This document shows positions 25,562 to 34,955 of a DNA stretch of 64,000 bases, in pieces. Position 1 is the first letter of the stretch; every line of letters starts with the position of its first letter. Origin of the DNA: Paenibacillus rigui. Its GTDB lineage: Bacteria; Bacillota; Bacilli; Paenibacillales; NBRC-103111. The notes under the pieces are model-generated. The model had not been told where the DNA came from and searched no databases. It worked only from the letters and a program-made list of their open reading frames with translations. Where the stretch lies: assembly GCF_002234615.1 (NCBI RefSeq), contig NZ_NMQW01000002.1:496001-560000 (forward strand). The letters are read 5' to 3'. Both the position numbers and the translations under genes were made by a program.

Positions 25562-25741
25562 TTACAATATAGATACAATCATATAAAGCAGAATAGGTAA
25601 AAACAGCATAAACGCGACCATGGAAAGCACGATGCGGAGCACTCCCTTGGTTTTGCTGCGCGCAAAACTAATCAGGAAAGATGCAAGCACCATAAGTCCG
25701 ATCGCAATAAACGACGCCCACATTTTATCCATCGGTGACAT
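25562..25741 (-). CDS. yphE: YphE-like small membrane protein (DUF2768)
   Basis: The 59 residues contain two hydrophobic segments: MWASFIAIGLMVLASFLISF and, after RSKTKGVLR, LSMVAFMLFLPILLYMIV. B. subtilis has the small membrane protein YphE at this spot, between yphF and gpsA, which fits. The ATG at 25741 has GGGAGG 9 bases upstream. Function is unknown; sporulation expression has been noted for such genes in Bacillus. It is the first gene of the unit that contains the ferredoxins and yphF, driven by an extended -10 at 25812-25820. Confidence 0.75.
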   Translation of the reverse strand: MSPMDKMWASFIAIGLMVLASFLISFARSKTKGVLRIVLSMVAFMLFLPILLYMIVSIL

Positions 25742-25811
25742 GTAACGACCTCCCTAATGAAGCGCCTTACTTATGTAAGGTCATTCTTCGATCCCCAAAA
25801 TATTCTAAGCT

Positions 25812-25820
25812 ATTATAGCA
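25812..25820 (-). promoter_or_regulatory. Extended -10 promoter for yphE
   Basis: TGCTATAAT on the minus strand (TATAAT at 25812-25817), between the spoVIF terminator and yphE, with no recognisable -35. Confidence 0.45.
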
Positions 25821-25821
25821 C

Positions 25822-25857
25822 AAAAAAAGCACAAGCGCGCCGTATGGCTGCCTGTGC
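25822..25857 (-). terminator. spoVIF terminator
   Basis: GCACAGGC/GCTTGTGC (25829-25857, one G-U) followed by TTTTTTTG on the minus strand, 10 bases after the spoVIF stop. Confidence 0.85.
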
Positions 25858-25867
25858 CATGAAACTG

Positions 25868-26146
25868 TTACTTTTTACTGATCATTTTCATAAGCTGTTC
25901 CATACTGTTGCCGTTCATTTTGCTGCTCTTGATCGCTTGAATGAGTTCATTCATCGTCGATTCAGAAACCGGAACATTCACGAGTCCGGAAACCTGCTTA
26001 ATCAACTGCCTCAGTTGGGCATCGCTTTGCATGGTGGAAGGCTTCACGCCACTGGCCAGCTTGTATATGTCCTTTTCACTGACGCTTTTACCGGTTTTCT
26101 TCTTAACGACGTTCAGTACGTCCTTGGACATGTTTTTATTGGTCAC
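25868..26146 (-). CDS. spoVIF: Stage VI sporulation protein F
   Basis: This 92-residue protein belongs to the SpoVIF family of small proteins needed for late coat assembly. It begins MTNKNMSKDVLNVVKKKTG and contains VSEKDIYKLASGVKPSTM, the conserved core, and then LRQLIKQVSGLVNVPVSES. GTG start with AGGAGG 9 bases before. It is the only gene between gpsA and its terminator. The protein is small, helical and without signal peptide. Confidence 0.85.
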   Translation of the reverse strand: MTNKNMSKDVLNVVKKKTGKSVSEKDIYKLASGVKPSTMQSDAQLRQLIKQVSGLVNVPVSESTMNELIQAIKSSKMNGNSMEQLMKMISKK

Positions 26147-26242
26147 TGTCCTGTCCCTCCTTAGTCATCTAACTGCCAAGAAACTGGCTGATGAGTCTAA
26201 GGTATTTTATGAACAGAAGCCCTAAGCCGTGTAGGCGGTTGT

Positions 26243-27286
26243 CTAACCGAACCACTTTGTTTGAACAGGCTTGGCTACCTCTTCAATCTCATGAGTCCGC
26301 CCGCGGCCCATCAGGTCCTCCACAGCTGCCTCCGGCGATTTGCCTTCGAACAAAACCCGGTATAATTCATCCGCTATCGGCATCGTCACATCGTATTGAC
26401 GCGATAAGGTATAGGCGGCTTGGGTCGTCTTCACACCCTCAACTACCATTCCCATCTGCTTCAACACTTCTTCCAGCGGATGCCCTTGCGCCAATAAATA
26501 ACCTGCCCGCCAATTGCGGCTGTGCTTGCTCGTGCAGGTTACAACCAGATCACCAATCCCTGCCAAGCCTGCGAAGGTAAGGGGATTGCCGCCCATGGCC
26601 GTTCCCAACCGGGAAATCTCAGCGAGCCCCCGTGTCAAAAGTGCGGCTTTGGCATTATCGCCGTAACCCAATCCATCTGTCAGCCCGGCGCCAAGGGCAA
26701 TGATATTTTTCAAAGCACCGCCGACCTCAACCCCAACGACATCCGGATTCGTATAAACACGGAAGTAGTTATTGATGAGCAGATCCTGCACCGCATCGGC
26801 GGCCTGCTCTGAAGCTGAGGCTACTACCACCGTCGTAGGACACTGCCGGATGACCTCCTCCGCATGGCTTGGTCCCGAAAGCACGACAATTCTGGAAGCG
26901 TCGTAATCGGGCAGCTCGTCGGCAAGCACGGATGACATCCGTTTCAGGCTTCCCGTTTCAAAGCCTTTGGTCGCATGGACCAAAAGCGTATTCTCAGTAA
27001 GATAAGGTCTAATTTGTACAGCTACATCACGCATGGCCGCAGAAGGAGCAACGACGAAGACAGCATCCTTCCCGCTTAATGCCTCCTGGATTGAGCTTGT
27101 GGCACGAATTCTTGGAGATAACAGCGCATCCGCCAAAAAACGATGGTTCCGATGCTCCCCGTTGATTTCCGCAACCTGCTGCTCATTTCGTGACCAAAGC
27201 GTTACGTCCAAATCATTATCCGCCAATACAGAGGCAATGGCCGTTCCCCAGCTTCCGGCAACCAGCACCGATACTTTATTGGCCAA
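26243..27286 (-). CDS. gpsA: NAD(P)-dependent glycerol-3-phosphate dehydrogenase
   Basis: It makes sn-glycerol 3-phosphate for phospholipids from dihydroxyacetone phosphate. The 347 residues contain VVLSGPSHAEEV, GVEVGGALKNIIALGAGLTDGLGYGDN, KAALLTRGLAEI and SKHSRNWRAG. The N-terminal dinucleotide motif reads VSVLVAGSWGTAIA, with Val where the first Gly of GAGSWG usually sits. The codon is GTT. TTG start at 27286 with GGGGGTG upstream. It follows plsY by 16 bases, and the gene order der-plsY-gpsA supplies the first steps of phospholipid synthesis. Confidence 0.95.
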   Translation of the reverse strand: MANKVSVLVAGSWGTAIASVLADNDLDVTLWSRNEQQVAEINGEHRNHRFLADALLSPRIRATSSIQEALSGKDAVFVVAPSAAMRDVAVQIRPYLTENTLLVHATKGFETGSLKRMSSVLADELPDYDASRIVVLSGPSHAEEVIRQCPTTVVVASASEQAADAVQDLLINNYFRVYTNPDVVGVEVGGALKNIIALGAGLTDGLGYGDNAKAALLTRGLAEISRLGTAMGGNPLTFAGLAGIGDLVVTCTSKHSRNWRAGYLLAQGHPLEEVLKQMGMVVEGVKTTQAAYTLSRQYDVTMPIADELYRVLFEGKSPEAAVEDLMGRGRTHEIEEVAKPVQTKWFG

Positions 27287-27302
27287 ATCTCAACACCCCC
27301 GA

Positions 27303-27896
27303 TCATTTTTTGGAGCCGATTTTGTTCTCCTGACCTTTAATAAGCTTTACAATATTGGTCCTGTGACGGAATGCTGCGAATGCAAAGAGCAGCAGGCTTA
27401 ACCAGAATACTTCCTTCGGATACCCCATAAACCAAATAAGAATAGGTAAAATTGCAGTAAGTAAAAGAGATCCGAGGGATACGTAACGGGTCAATGCAAT
27501 GGTAAGAATCGCCACAATACCTGCATACACTACCGGCATGGGAGCCAAGAAGAGCATGACTCCAATTGTCGTCGCAATGCCTTTGCCGCCCCTGAAACCG
27601 AAATAAATCGGCCAGTTGTGTCCGGAAATAGCGGCTAGACCGCATAAGGTTTCAACAAGCGCATCTCCGCCGGACAGCCATCGGCCGATCCAAACAGCAA
27701 CCAAGCCTTTCACTGCATCCAGCAGAAGCACGGTAATGGCGGGTCCTTTACCAAGAACCCGCAAGGTGTTGGTTGCACCGGCATTGCCGCTTCCGTGATT
27801 ACGAATGTCAATACCTTTTAGTAATTTCCCTGCCAAGTAACTAAAACTGATTGAGCCTATTAAATACCCTATGATTATGGGCACGACGAACCACAC
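27303..27896 (-). CDS. plsY: Acyl-phosphate:glycerol-3-phosphate acyltransferase
   Basis: An integral membrane enzyme (197 residues, five hydrophobic segments) that puts the first acyl chain on glycerol 3-phosphate. Motifs: GSISFSYL (near the start), HGSGNAGATNTLR (substrate loop), GHNWPIYFGFRGGKGIATT. Its product is the substrate of PlsC at 33689. GTG start at 27896 with GGAGAG 9 bases before. Adjacent to gpsA, whose product it acylates. Confidence 0.96.
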   Translation of the reverse strand: MWFVVPIIIGYLIGSISFSYLAGKLLKGIDIRNHGSGNAGATNTLRVLGKGPAITVLLLDAVKGLVAVWIGRWLSGGDALVETLCGLAAISGHNWPIYFGFRGGKGIATTIGVMLFLAPMPVVYAGIVAILTIALTRYVSLGSLLLTAILPILIWFMGYPKEVFWLSLLLFAFAAFRHRTNIVKLIKGQENKIGSKK

Positions 27897-27914
27897 GGGT
27901 CATCTCTCCTATCA

Positions 27915-29240
27915 TTATTCATCATCCGAAGATTTTTTGCGTGTAAACAGACGAAGGGGTGTTCCTTCAAACCCGAAAGCAGCCCGAATTTTATTTTCCA
28001 AATAACGCTCATAGGAGAAATGCATCAGCTCCGGATCGTTTACGAAAAGGACAATTGTCGGCGGCTTCACCGATACTTGGGTAGCATAATTGATACGCAG
28101 TCTTCTTCCCTTATCCGTTGGAGGCGGGTTGATCGCTACGGCATCCGAAATGACATCGTTCAATAAATGCGTCTGGATACGCATCGCATGAGCTTCGGCC
28201 ACCTGATTCACGACCGGAAGCAGCTTGTGGAGCCTTGATTTCGTTAATGCGGAAAGGTACACGATCGGTGCGTAGGTCATGAACAAGAAATGATCGCGAA
28301 TTTTTTGTGTAAACTGCTGCATGGTTTTATCGTCCTTATCTACGATATCCCACTTATTTACAACAAAAATGGCCGCTTTCCCTGCATCATGCGCATAGCC
28401 TGCAATATGCTTATCCTGCTCGATAATGCCCTCTTCCCCATTGATCAACACCAGAACCACATCGGCGCGTTCTATCGCTTTGAGAGCCCGCATCACGCTG
28501 TACTTCTCCGTATTTTCGTATACTTTACCGCGTTTACGCATCCCTGCTGTGTCGATAATGACATACTTCTGATCGTCTTTCTCAAAAGGTGTATCGATGG
28601 CGTCCCTTGTCGTACCCGCTACGTTACTTACAATAACGCGTTCTTCGCCTAGAATGGCATTCACCAAGGATGATTTCCCTACGTTCGGTCGTCCGATGAG
28701 CGCAACACGAATTACTTCTTCGCCATACTCATCGTCCTTGGTGTCCGGAAAATGCTGAACTACCTCATCCAGCAAATCGCCCAGACCCGTTCCGTGCGAG
28801 CCTGAAATACCAAATGGCGTGCCGAAGCCTAAGCTGTAAAATTCGTAAATATCGTCCTGACGCTGGATATTATCAATTTTGTTTACGGCCAAAACAACAG
28901 GCTTCTTGGAGCGGAACAGCAGCTCGGCTACTTCCGAATCATTAGGGGTGATCCCCGCTTTCCCGTCCACCATAAAAATAATTACATCCGATTCCTCGAT
29001 GGCAAGCTCGGCCTGTACGCGCACCGATTTGAGAATCTCGTCTTCTCCATCGATTTCAATCCCTCCGGTATCAATCACGCTGAATTGGTGATCGAGCCAT
29101 TCTCCTACTCCATACAAACGGTCCCGGGTCACACCGGGCATATCTTCTACAATCGCAAGTCTGTCTCCGATAATACGGTTGAAAATCGTTGATTTCCCCA
29201 CATTCGGACGACCGACAATAGCAACAACGGGTCTTGCCAC
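27915..29240 (-). CDS. der: GTPase Der (EngA)
   Basis: The 441-residue ribosome-assembly GTPase has two tandem G domains, each with a P-loop: [14 protein letters not shown] (residues about 9-22) and [14 protein letters not shown] (about 182-195). The G3 motifs are DTGGI and DTAGM, the G4 motifs NKID and NKWD. A KH-like domain ends the protein. Acts in 50S maturation. Start GTG at 29240. It comes 18 bases before plsY. Fully typical. Confidence 0.97.
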   Translation of the reverse strand: MARPVVAIVGRPNVGKSTIFNRIIGDRLAIVEDMPGVTRDRLYGVGEWLDHQFSVIDTGGIEIDGEDEILKSVRVQAELAIEESDVIIFMVDGKAGITPNDSEVAELLFRSKKPVVLAVNKIDNIQRQDDIYEFYSLGFGTPFGISGSHGTGLGDLLDEVVQHFPDTKDDEYGEEVIRVALIGRPNVGKSSLVNAILGEERVIVSNVAGTTRDAIDTPFEKDDQKYVIIDTAGMRKRGKVYENTEKYSVMRALKAIERADVVLVLINGEEGIIEQDKHIAGYAHDAGKAAIFVVNKWDIVDKDDKTMQQFTQKIRDHFLFMTYAPIVYLSALTKSRLHKLLPVVNQVAEAHAMRIQTHLLNDVISDAVAINPPPTDKGRRLRINYATQVSVKPPTIVLFVNDPELMHFSYERYLENKIRAAFGFEGTPLRLFTRKKSSDDE

Positions 29241-29357
29241 TAGACTTCATTCCCTTCCTGGCTGCACAAACCGCACATACCGACAACTTGAAAAATTACA
29301 CAACTTACATCATAGCATTTGCCTGCTGTGAAATCAATGGAATGGCGCTGCATCCTA

Positions 29358-29549
29358 TTATTCCGGCGAGCCTTTATGATCAACTAATATCATCGTTCCG
29401 TTCTGCAAATCATGCGCTGACGCATCCAAAATTTTTTCCAGCTTAAAAGCGACCTTCTGCTGCTCCTCCGCATTTTGTACGATAAAAATCGGTGCCCCGC
29501 CGGCTACCTGCGATTTATCTGCCGTTACTACAGCCATGATTTTACCCAT
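29358..29549 (-). CDS. Capping-complex subunit for YIEGIA
   Basis: A 63-residue protein, MGKIMAVVTADKSQVAGGAP followed by IFIVQNAEEQQKVAFKLEKI. Small partners of this type are annotated with YIEGIA proteins in spore formers. Its ATG is 1 base after the YIEGIA stop, with GGAAGGGG upstream, so the two are translated together. No signal peptide or membrane segment is seen; a cytoplasmic protein, probably in the forespore or mother cell. Association is inferred from position and family resemblance. Confidence 0.75.
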   Translation of the reverse strand: MGKIMAVVTADKSQVAGGAPIFIVQNAEEQQKVAFKLEKILDASAHDLQNGTMILVDHKGSPE

Positions 29550-29550
29550 G

Positions 29551-30465
29551 TTATGCCCCTTCCTTTCCCGCTTGCTGTACATCCGCTTCAGAAGGCATCC
29601 TCACTGCGCTTTCAAGTACAGGGGATTGCAGCAGTACCTTCCGGGCTTTCTCCACGTCCATTTCTTGAGGCAGCAGAAACACAGCAAGCCTGCCATCGGC
29701 CATATCCAGCTTCGCCAATGGGAGCAAGGATGGCTCACCCTCGTCACGATAAACGCCCAGGATGGTCGAAAGATCGTGAAGCAGCGCTTGCCGCTGGCCT
29801 ATATTCGCGATAGTCACGCGGCAATTTTTATTTTTGGGGATGAGAATGAGACCAATCCCCCGCTTGCGAATAATTTCACGCGTGTCATCCAAACCGACAT
29901 TCATAATATAAATATCATTCACATACAGGTTCGGCCCGTCCATCCGAACGTTTGCCGTTTGTACATCCGCAATATGATGAATACTTTTGCCCGATTTGAA
30001 GTGGTTTGTAATCAGGATAGCAATGATCCCTGCAACAATTCCCCAATACCATGCGAGAATGATACTGAACAAGGCGGTAACGAAGGAGGTGAAAATGACC
30101 ATGTAGTTTCGGCCTTCAAATACCATCGCGATCCCTTCAATGTATGTTGCTCCTCGGGGAACCAGCTCCATACTATCGATTTTCGATAAGGTTTGCCGCT
30201 CCATATTACGAACATCCCGAAATTGCTGCGCAGCAACGGTTAGAAACGTGACCGCCGTATAATTTTTATCCAGCAAAGAGGGCACCGCTACGGAGCCGAG
30301 TGCCGCTGCAATGACCCCGAGTGAAATATGTATAATTTTCCCGTGAGGATAGGTCGGGTATTGGCGATAGTCCGTTCGCAGCATGCTAAGCCGAGCCAGC
30401 ATTCCGAATACGGCACCCAATACAATGCCGACCGTATACTTCTGATCTATAATCCAATGCAGCAT
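29551..30465 (-). CDS. YIEGIA-family sporulation membrane protein
   Basis: 304 residues. The name motif lies in RGATYIEGIAMVFEGRN. The N-terminal half has several hydrophobic segments (LGAVFGMLARLSM, HISLGVIAAALGSVAVP, VIFTSFVTALFSIILAWYWG) and the C-terminal half (about 165-304) is soluble, with IMNVGLDDTREIIRKRG and repeated VTIANIGQRQALLHDLS. Members are found in endospore formers and are thought to act in sporulation. B. subtilis has yphB (seaA) in this position. Its neighbours are the small capping subunit and a yphA-like gene. Confidence 0.8.
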   Translation of the reverse strand: MLHWIIDQKYTVGIVLGAVFGMLARLSMLRTDYRQYPTYPHGKIIHISLGVIAAALGSVAVPSLLDKNYTAVTFLTVAAQQFRDVRNMERQTLSKIDSMELVPRGATYIEGIAMVFEGRNYMVIFTSFVTALFSIILAWYWGIVAGIIAILITNHFKSGKSIHHIADVQTANVRMDGPNLYVNDIYIMNVGLDDTREIIRKRGIGLILIPKNKNCRVTIANIGQRQALLHDLSTILGVYRDEGEPSLLPLAKLDMADGRLAVFLLPQEMDVEKARKVLLQSPVLESAVRMPSEADVQQAGKEGA

Positions 30466-30480
30466 AGATTCGTTCCTTTC

Positions 30481-31116
30481 TTATTCCCGGCCACCGCTTC
30501 GGCGACGAATTCCTTGAATAATCCACTGAATGCTTTTTTTACAAGACGTGACAATGCCAGCTAAGACCAGTGAAATGCCCCTTGCCAAAAAAACAGTCAA
30601 CCACCAACGATCCTGAAATGCCAAATTGCCTAATTGAAACCCAATGTGCTCCCGATGCAGGTAGCGGTAATAAGTTTCACCAATCAGCAGCCCCATGGAC
30701 GCCACAGCGATTTGGACAGCTGTATTACGTGTCATAAAGCTGACTAAAAGGGCAACGACAAGTGCGATGGAAGTATCCTGGTTAATAATCACGAGAAAAG
30801 GCACCAGATGCAAGGCTTCCAGCATAAAAAAAGTAACGGAACCCAATAAAATGCCGATGGATATCAAATGAAGTCTATACATTTGGCCATGCGCACGCCA
30901 CAGCGCTCCAATAATAACTAGGCATAGCAGCAAAATGATGGGACTGCATTGTCCGAAAGCAAACACAAGCGGAAATTTCATCCCAATGATCCATGAGACA
31001 AAAAAAAGAAGTATGACCTTATTAGTTATACCTCTTGAAATGGAGTCTTTCCAGCCGCTTGCGAACAAAATCAACGTCACAACCATCAATACTAATGACA
31101 AATATCCTGAATTCAT
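30481..31116 (-). CDS. yphA: YphA-like membrane protein
   Basis: A 211-residue protein with about six hydrophobic segments and little polar sequence, starting MNSGYLSLVLMVV. B. subtilis yphA lies at this position, between fni and the YIEGIA gene; function unknown. The ATG at 31116 has AGGTGG 5 bases upstream, although a GTG at 31125 is also possible. It precedes the YIEGIA gene by 15 bases and is probably co-transcribed, so a sporulation role is likely but inferred. Confidence 0.7.
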   Translation of the reverse strand: MNSGYLSLVLMVVTLILFASGWKDSISRGITNKVILLFFVSWIIGMKFPLVFAFGQCSPIILLLCLVIIGALWRAHGQMYRLHLISIGILLGSVTFFMLEALHLVPFLVIINQDTSIALVVALLVSFMTRNTAVQIAVASMGLLIGETYYRYLHREHIGFQLGNLAFQDRWWLTVFLARGISLVLAGIVTSCKKSIQWIIQGIRRRSGGRE

Positions 31117-31192
31117 TCGCACCACCTAAGAAGCATCGTAAAATTGTAGGTAAGCTTCCCTTTCGCTTTACTCGCTTCTTAGTATGGCTAGA

Positions 31193-32287
31193 TTATGTAG
31201 TTTTAATCAAACCTGTTCGATTTGCAAAGGTTTGGATTGAAATCCCCCTTGCACTGCACCATTCTGCCGTCTGCCCGGTAATCACCAGAGGGTGCTGCCA
31301 AAGCTCCGCAATAGTCTGCGCTCCCATAGCAGTCATCACGAGTCGAAGCTCTTCGTGCATCCGTTCAATTTGTTGAATGAGTGCCTCTCTTCCGTTGGAA
31401 CGAAGTGTTCTAAGAAAAGCCCCTGCCATGCCAACGGCCGACGCGCCTAATGCCAACGCTTTACACGCTTCCATTGTTCCTTGTATGCCTCCAGAGCCTA
31501 TGAGCGACATGGCAGCAGGTGTCCCCTTCCCTATCGAAGCCGCCAAAGCGTTCGTCGCTTCTATGAGGGATACCGCTGTCGTACAACCCCATTCATTGAG
31601 CCAATCCATAGGCGACGTGCGGCGTGCATTTTCTATGGCCGCAAAATTCGTTCCGCCAGAGCCCCCGACATCTATGACGCGAACTCCAGCCTGACACAGC
31701 AGCGAGATACTTTCCCTTGTCATGCCGAAGCCCACTTCTTTTACAATAAGAGGCACTCTCAAATGCTCTTGAATAAGCCGGATCCTCTCCAGCATGCCTT
31801 GAAAGTCACGGTCCCCCTCAGGCATGATGAGCTCCTGCATCACATTCAAATGAATTTGAAGCGCATCGGCTCGGAGCATCTCAACCGCTCTTTCGGCTTG
31901 TTCCACCGCAGCCTCGCTGCCCAGATTGCCAAATACGAATCCGTTCGGATTCATTTCTCTCACGACCCGGTAGCTTGAGGCTACCTCCGGGTTTTTGATC
32001 GCAGCCATTTGTGAGCCAACCGCCATCGCTAGCCCGGTTTCCCGGGCTGCAATAGCGAGATCCCGGTTAATTTCCTCCGTCTCGTGAGCTCCTCCGGTCA
32101 TCGCATTAATAATAATAGGCGAGCTCAGATTGAGCCCGCCTATTATGGTCTGTAATGAGATGAGCCGCGTTGAGGATTCAGGAAGGCAGTTGGGAACGGG
32201 CTTGATATCAGAGAAGCCTTGTTCTCCGGACTGCCCAAGATTCAGAGCATGATGAACATGCTCCATTTTCCTAGGTATTCGCACCAT
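31193..32287 (-). CDS. fni: Type 2 isopentenyl-diphosphate delta-isomerase
   Basis: This FMN- and NADPH-dependent isomerase interconverts IPP and DMAPP. The 364-residue TIM barrel contains MTGGAHETEEINRDLA, LHLNVMQELIMPEGDRDF (catalytic glutamine), VKEVGFGMTRES and IDVGGSGGTNFA (phosphate/FMN). Present in place of type 1 IDI, as in most Firmicutes. It starts after rpsA by 26 bases. IPP flux feeds the heptaprenyl synthase encoded 15 kb away. Standard length. Confidence 0.96.
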   Translation of the reverse strand: MVRIPRKMEHVHHALNLGQSGEQGFSDIKPVPNCLPESSTRLISLQTIIGGLNLSSPIIINAMTGGAHETEEINRDLAIAARETGLAMAVGSQMAAIKNPEVASSYRVVREMNPNGFVFGNLGSEAAVEQAERAVEMLRADALQIHLNVMQELIMPEGDRDFQGMLERIRLIQEHLRVPLIVKEVGFGMTRESISLLCQAGVRVIDVGGSGGTNFAAIENARRTSPMDWLNEWGCTTAVSLIEATNALAASIGKGTPAAMSLIGSGGIQGTMEACKALALGASAVGMAGAFLRTLRSNGREALIQQIERMHEELRLVMTAMGAQTIAELWQHPLVITGQTAEWCSARGISIQTFANRTGLIKTT

Positions 32288-32313
32288 GATTCCTCATTTC
32301 ATCGCAGCATAAC

Positions 32314-33558
32314 TTATTTAAATTTACTCAGCTTATCGCCAAAGCGTTCGCCAAGCGTCAGGTTCAAGCCTTGGTTTTGATATTCCTCGGCAATGACAGT
32401 TTCTTTCGGTTGACGTGCAGGACGGTCGGATTTTGCAGATGGAGCCGGAGCTTCAGGAGCCTCTTCCGTTTCTTTAATGCTCAAGCTGATGCGTTTCTCA
32501 TCCGTGTTCAGATCCAACACCTTCACTTGAACCTCTTGTCCTTCTTTCAATACTTCATGAGGCGTACCAATGTGGCGATGTGCGATTTGGGAAATATGCA
32601 CCAAACCTTCAACACCAGGAGCTACTTCAACGAATGCGCCAAACTGAGCAAGACGCTTAACCGTACCTGTCACGATATCGCCTACGTTGAACTTCGAGCT
32701 TACTTGCTGCCATGGTCCAGGCTGAGTAGCCTTAATGCTCAGGCTAATTCGCTCATTAGCAGGATCCAGCTTCAAGATTTGCACCTTCACTTGATCGCCT
32801 TCTTTAACTACTTCGGAAGGCGTTTCAACATGGTGCCATGCCATTTCGGAAATATGCACCAAGCCGTCAACACCGCCGATATCAACGAATGCACCGAATT
32901 GAGTCAGGCGCTGCACAGTGCCTGTTAATTCCTGGCCTACAGAAAGCTGGGAAATAACATCCTTCTTCTTGGCTTCGAACTCTTCATCCAGAACATCCTT
33001 TTGGGAAAGGATAACTTTGTTCTTCTCACGATCCATTTCTTTCACGCGAAGTCTAAGTGTACGGCCTTTGTAATCGCTGAAATCTTCAACAAAATTGCGC
33101 TCTACCATCGATGCGGGAACGAATCCTCTCAACCCTACATCTACAACAAGTCCGCCTTTAACCACTTCGGCAACCTTTGCTTCAAGAATCGTTTTGTTTT
33201 CCATATCCGCTTGCAGCTGATCCCATGCTTTCTCGCTATCGACTACACGCTTGGACAGCACGAGCTTTTCTTTATTATCATCAATAGTCAATACTTTCAA
33301 CTCCACATCTTGTCCTACTTGAATACCTTCGCCTGCACTGCCAAGATTTACGGAAGAAAGCTCGCGCACAGGAATGACGCCATCATACTTATAACCTACG
33401 TCAACGAATGCTTGATCATCGTCGACTTTAATAACTTTACCTTTAACGGTATCTCCCTTTTTCAGTACCGATACATTTGCCATGGATTCCTCTTGGGATA
33501 ACTCTTGCTGCGCTTCTTCTGCTTGTAAGTTTTGTTCCACTTTTGTTTCCTCTGACAT
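32314..33558 (-). CDS. rpsA: Ribosomal protein S1 homologue with four S1 domains
   Basis: The 414-residue RNA-binding protein has four S1 (OB-fold) repeats at about residues 32-103, 117-184, 203-272 and 288-358. They are recognisable by the recurrent FGAFVDIGGVDGLVHISEM and FGAFVEVAPGVEGLVHIS motifs. It is shorter than the six-domain E. coli S1 and similar to B. subtilis YpfD. An acidic Q/E-rich N-terminus and a basic, Ala/Pro-rich C-terminal tail flank the repeats. The role in translation initiation in Firmicutes is milder than in E. coli. AAGGAGG precedes the ATG. Confidence 0.95.
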   Translation of the reverse strand: MSEETKVEQNLQAEEAQQELSQEESMANVSVLKKGDTVKGKVIKVDDDQAFVDVGYKYDGVIPVRELSSVNLGSAGEGIQVGQDVELKVLTIDDNKEKLVLSKRVVDSEKAWDQLQADMENKTILEAKVAEVVKGGLVVDVGLRGFVPASMVERNFVEDFSDYKGRTLRLRVKEMDREKNKVILSQKDVLDEEFEAKKKDVISQLSVGQELTGTVQRLTQFGAFVDIGGVDGLVHISEMAWHHVETPSEVVKEGDQVKVQILKLDPANERISLSIKATQPGPWQQVSSKFNVGDIVTGTVKRLAQFGAFVEVAPGVEGLVHISQIAHRHIGTPHEVLKEGQEVQVKVLDLNTDEKRISLSIKETEEAPEAPAPSAKSDRPARQPKETVIAEEYQNQGLNLTLGERFGDKLSKFK

Positions 33559-33688
33559 GGTTCAATACCCTCCTTGATTAGCAACCCTCAACCAATGAAA
33601 TATTAGTTACAATTGCTGCTATCGTATATAATTTACCAACGTATAGAAAATACGCGGTCAATTGTTTTTTTAAGTATTCCACAATTTA

Positions 33689-34273
33689 TCATTTCGATTC
33701 GTACTGTTTTACCAAGGCCCGAATCTCGCCCATAATCTTGTCGGTAGCCTGTTCCAAGCCTTCTGATCCCAACTCGGCGAATTCACTGATATCCACCGGC
33801 TTGCCGTATACAAGGGTCATCCGTCGGAACAGCTTGTAGCCGCCGACAATGCCTGCAGGGACAACGGTCGCACCGGACTTCATGGCCAGCATAGCGGCCC
33901 CTTTTTTCCCCATGCCTCCTGCATTGTTACGAGAGCCTTCCGGGAAAATACCAAGAATCTTGTTCTCCTGCAGCAGCTGCAGCGACAAACGGATGGACTC
34001 TTTGCTGACGCCGCCCCGTTTTACAGGAAAAGCACATATTCTAGGCAGCACCCAGCCCAGAACCGGAACATCGAACAGCTCCGCTTTGGCCATATAATGC
34101 ACTCTCCGTCGAGTAAGCGGACTTCCTAATAGCGGCGGATCAAAATTGCTTGTGTGGTTCGCACACAATATGACAGGCTTTCCTTCGGGAATATTGTCCA
34201 TACCGACAACTCTCAGCCTGTACAATACGCGGAACAAGAAATGGAATGTTGCGCGCAGCGTAGTGTAAAGCAT
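33689..34273 (-). CDS. plsC: 1-acyl-sn-glycerol-3-phosphate acyltransferase
   Basis: It adds the second acyl chain in phosphatidic acid synthesis. The 194-residue protein has the HxxxxD motif in LCANHTSNFDPPLLG and the FPEGSRNN box, with LGWVLPRICAFPVKRGG between. One N-terminal hydrophobic segment (TLRATFHFLFRVLYRL) probably sits on the membrane. ATG at 34273 with GGGGGG upstream; this start abuts the cmk stop. Together with PlsY and GpsA it completes phosphatidic acid synthesis from this window. Confidence 0.94.
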   Translation of the reverse strand: MLYTTLRATFHFLFRVLYRLRVVGMDNIPEGKPVILCANHTSNFDPPLLGSPLTRRRVHYMAKAELFDVPVLGWVLPRICAFPVKRGGVSKESIRLSLQLLQENKILGIFPEGSRNNAGGMGKKGAAMLAMKSGATVVPAGIVGGYKLFRRMTLVYGKPVDISEFAELGSEGLEQATDKIMGEIRALVKQYESK

Positions 34274-34274
34274 C

Positions 34275-34955
34275 CTACTTCCCCCCGCCAACCTTGGATC
34301 TGCACAGCCCTAAAATATGCTCTACGACTTGCGGAATCGTCATGTTCGTCGTATCCAGCAAAATGGCATCGGCGGCCTGGACCAGGGGAGAGGTTTCCCG
34401 CTGTTCATCCATTCGATCCCTAGTAGCAATTTCATGTTCCAGCTGCTCTAATGTCACTTCCGAGCGTTGATCTTGAATTTCTTTAAAGCGTCTCTCGGCA
34501 CGAATTCGTACGCTGGCTGTCAAGAAAACCTTCAGCTCGGCATCCGGAAGCACATGACTTCCAATATCTCTGCCGTCCATCACTACGCCTTTATCAGCAG
34601 CGAGCCGCTTCTGTTTATCTGTCAAGATGCGACGTACTTCGGCTATCTGCGCGATTCGGGAGACATTCCCGGTGACTTCAGCCGAACGGATGTCGGACGT
34701 CACCTCCTGATCATCCACGAAAACCTGCTGTCCCTGATCGCCAGGCGCCAGTCGGATATCCAACCGTTCAGTGAGAGCGATCACTTCCGATTCCTGATCC
34801 GGACTCAAACCGGAACGAAGAACACTCCAGGTTACTGCTCTATACATAGCCCCTGTGTCAACGTATACAAACCCTAACGCATTGGCAACAAGCCGGGCGA
34901 TCGTGCTTTTCCCTGCTCCTGCCGGGCCATCTATAGCAATATTAAATTTGTCCAA
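34275..34955 (-). CDS. cmk: Cytidylate kinase
   Basis: It phosphorylates CMP and dCMP. The 226-residue P-loop NMP kinase begins with FNIAIDGPAGAGKSTIAR (Walker A) and contains YVDTGAMYRAVTW (CMP-binding) and MDGRDIGSHVLPDAELKVFL. TTG start at 34955 with GGGAGG six bases before; a GTG three bases upstream is the alternative. The frame continues to 35060 without similarity. plsC starts 2 bases after its stop, so the two are coupled, as in B. subtilis, where cmk precedes plsC or rpsA. Confidence 0.96.
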   Translation of the reverse strand: MDKFNIAIDGPAGAGKSTIARLVANALGFVYVDTGAMYRAVTWSVLRSGLSPDQESEVIALTERLDIRLAPGDQGQQVFVDDQEVTSDIRSAEVTGNVSRIAQIAEVRRILTDKQKRLAADKGVVMDGRDIGSHVLPDAELKVFLTASVRIRAERRFKEIQDQRSEVTLEQLEHEIATRDRMDEQRETSPLVQAADAILLDTTNMTIPQVVEHILGLCRSKVGGGK

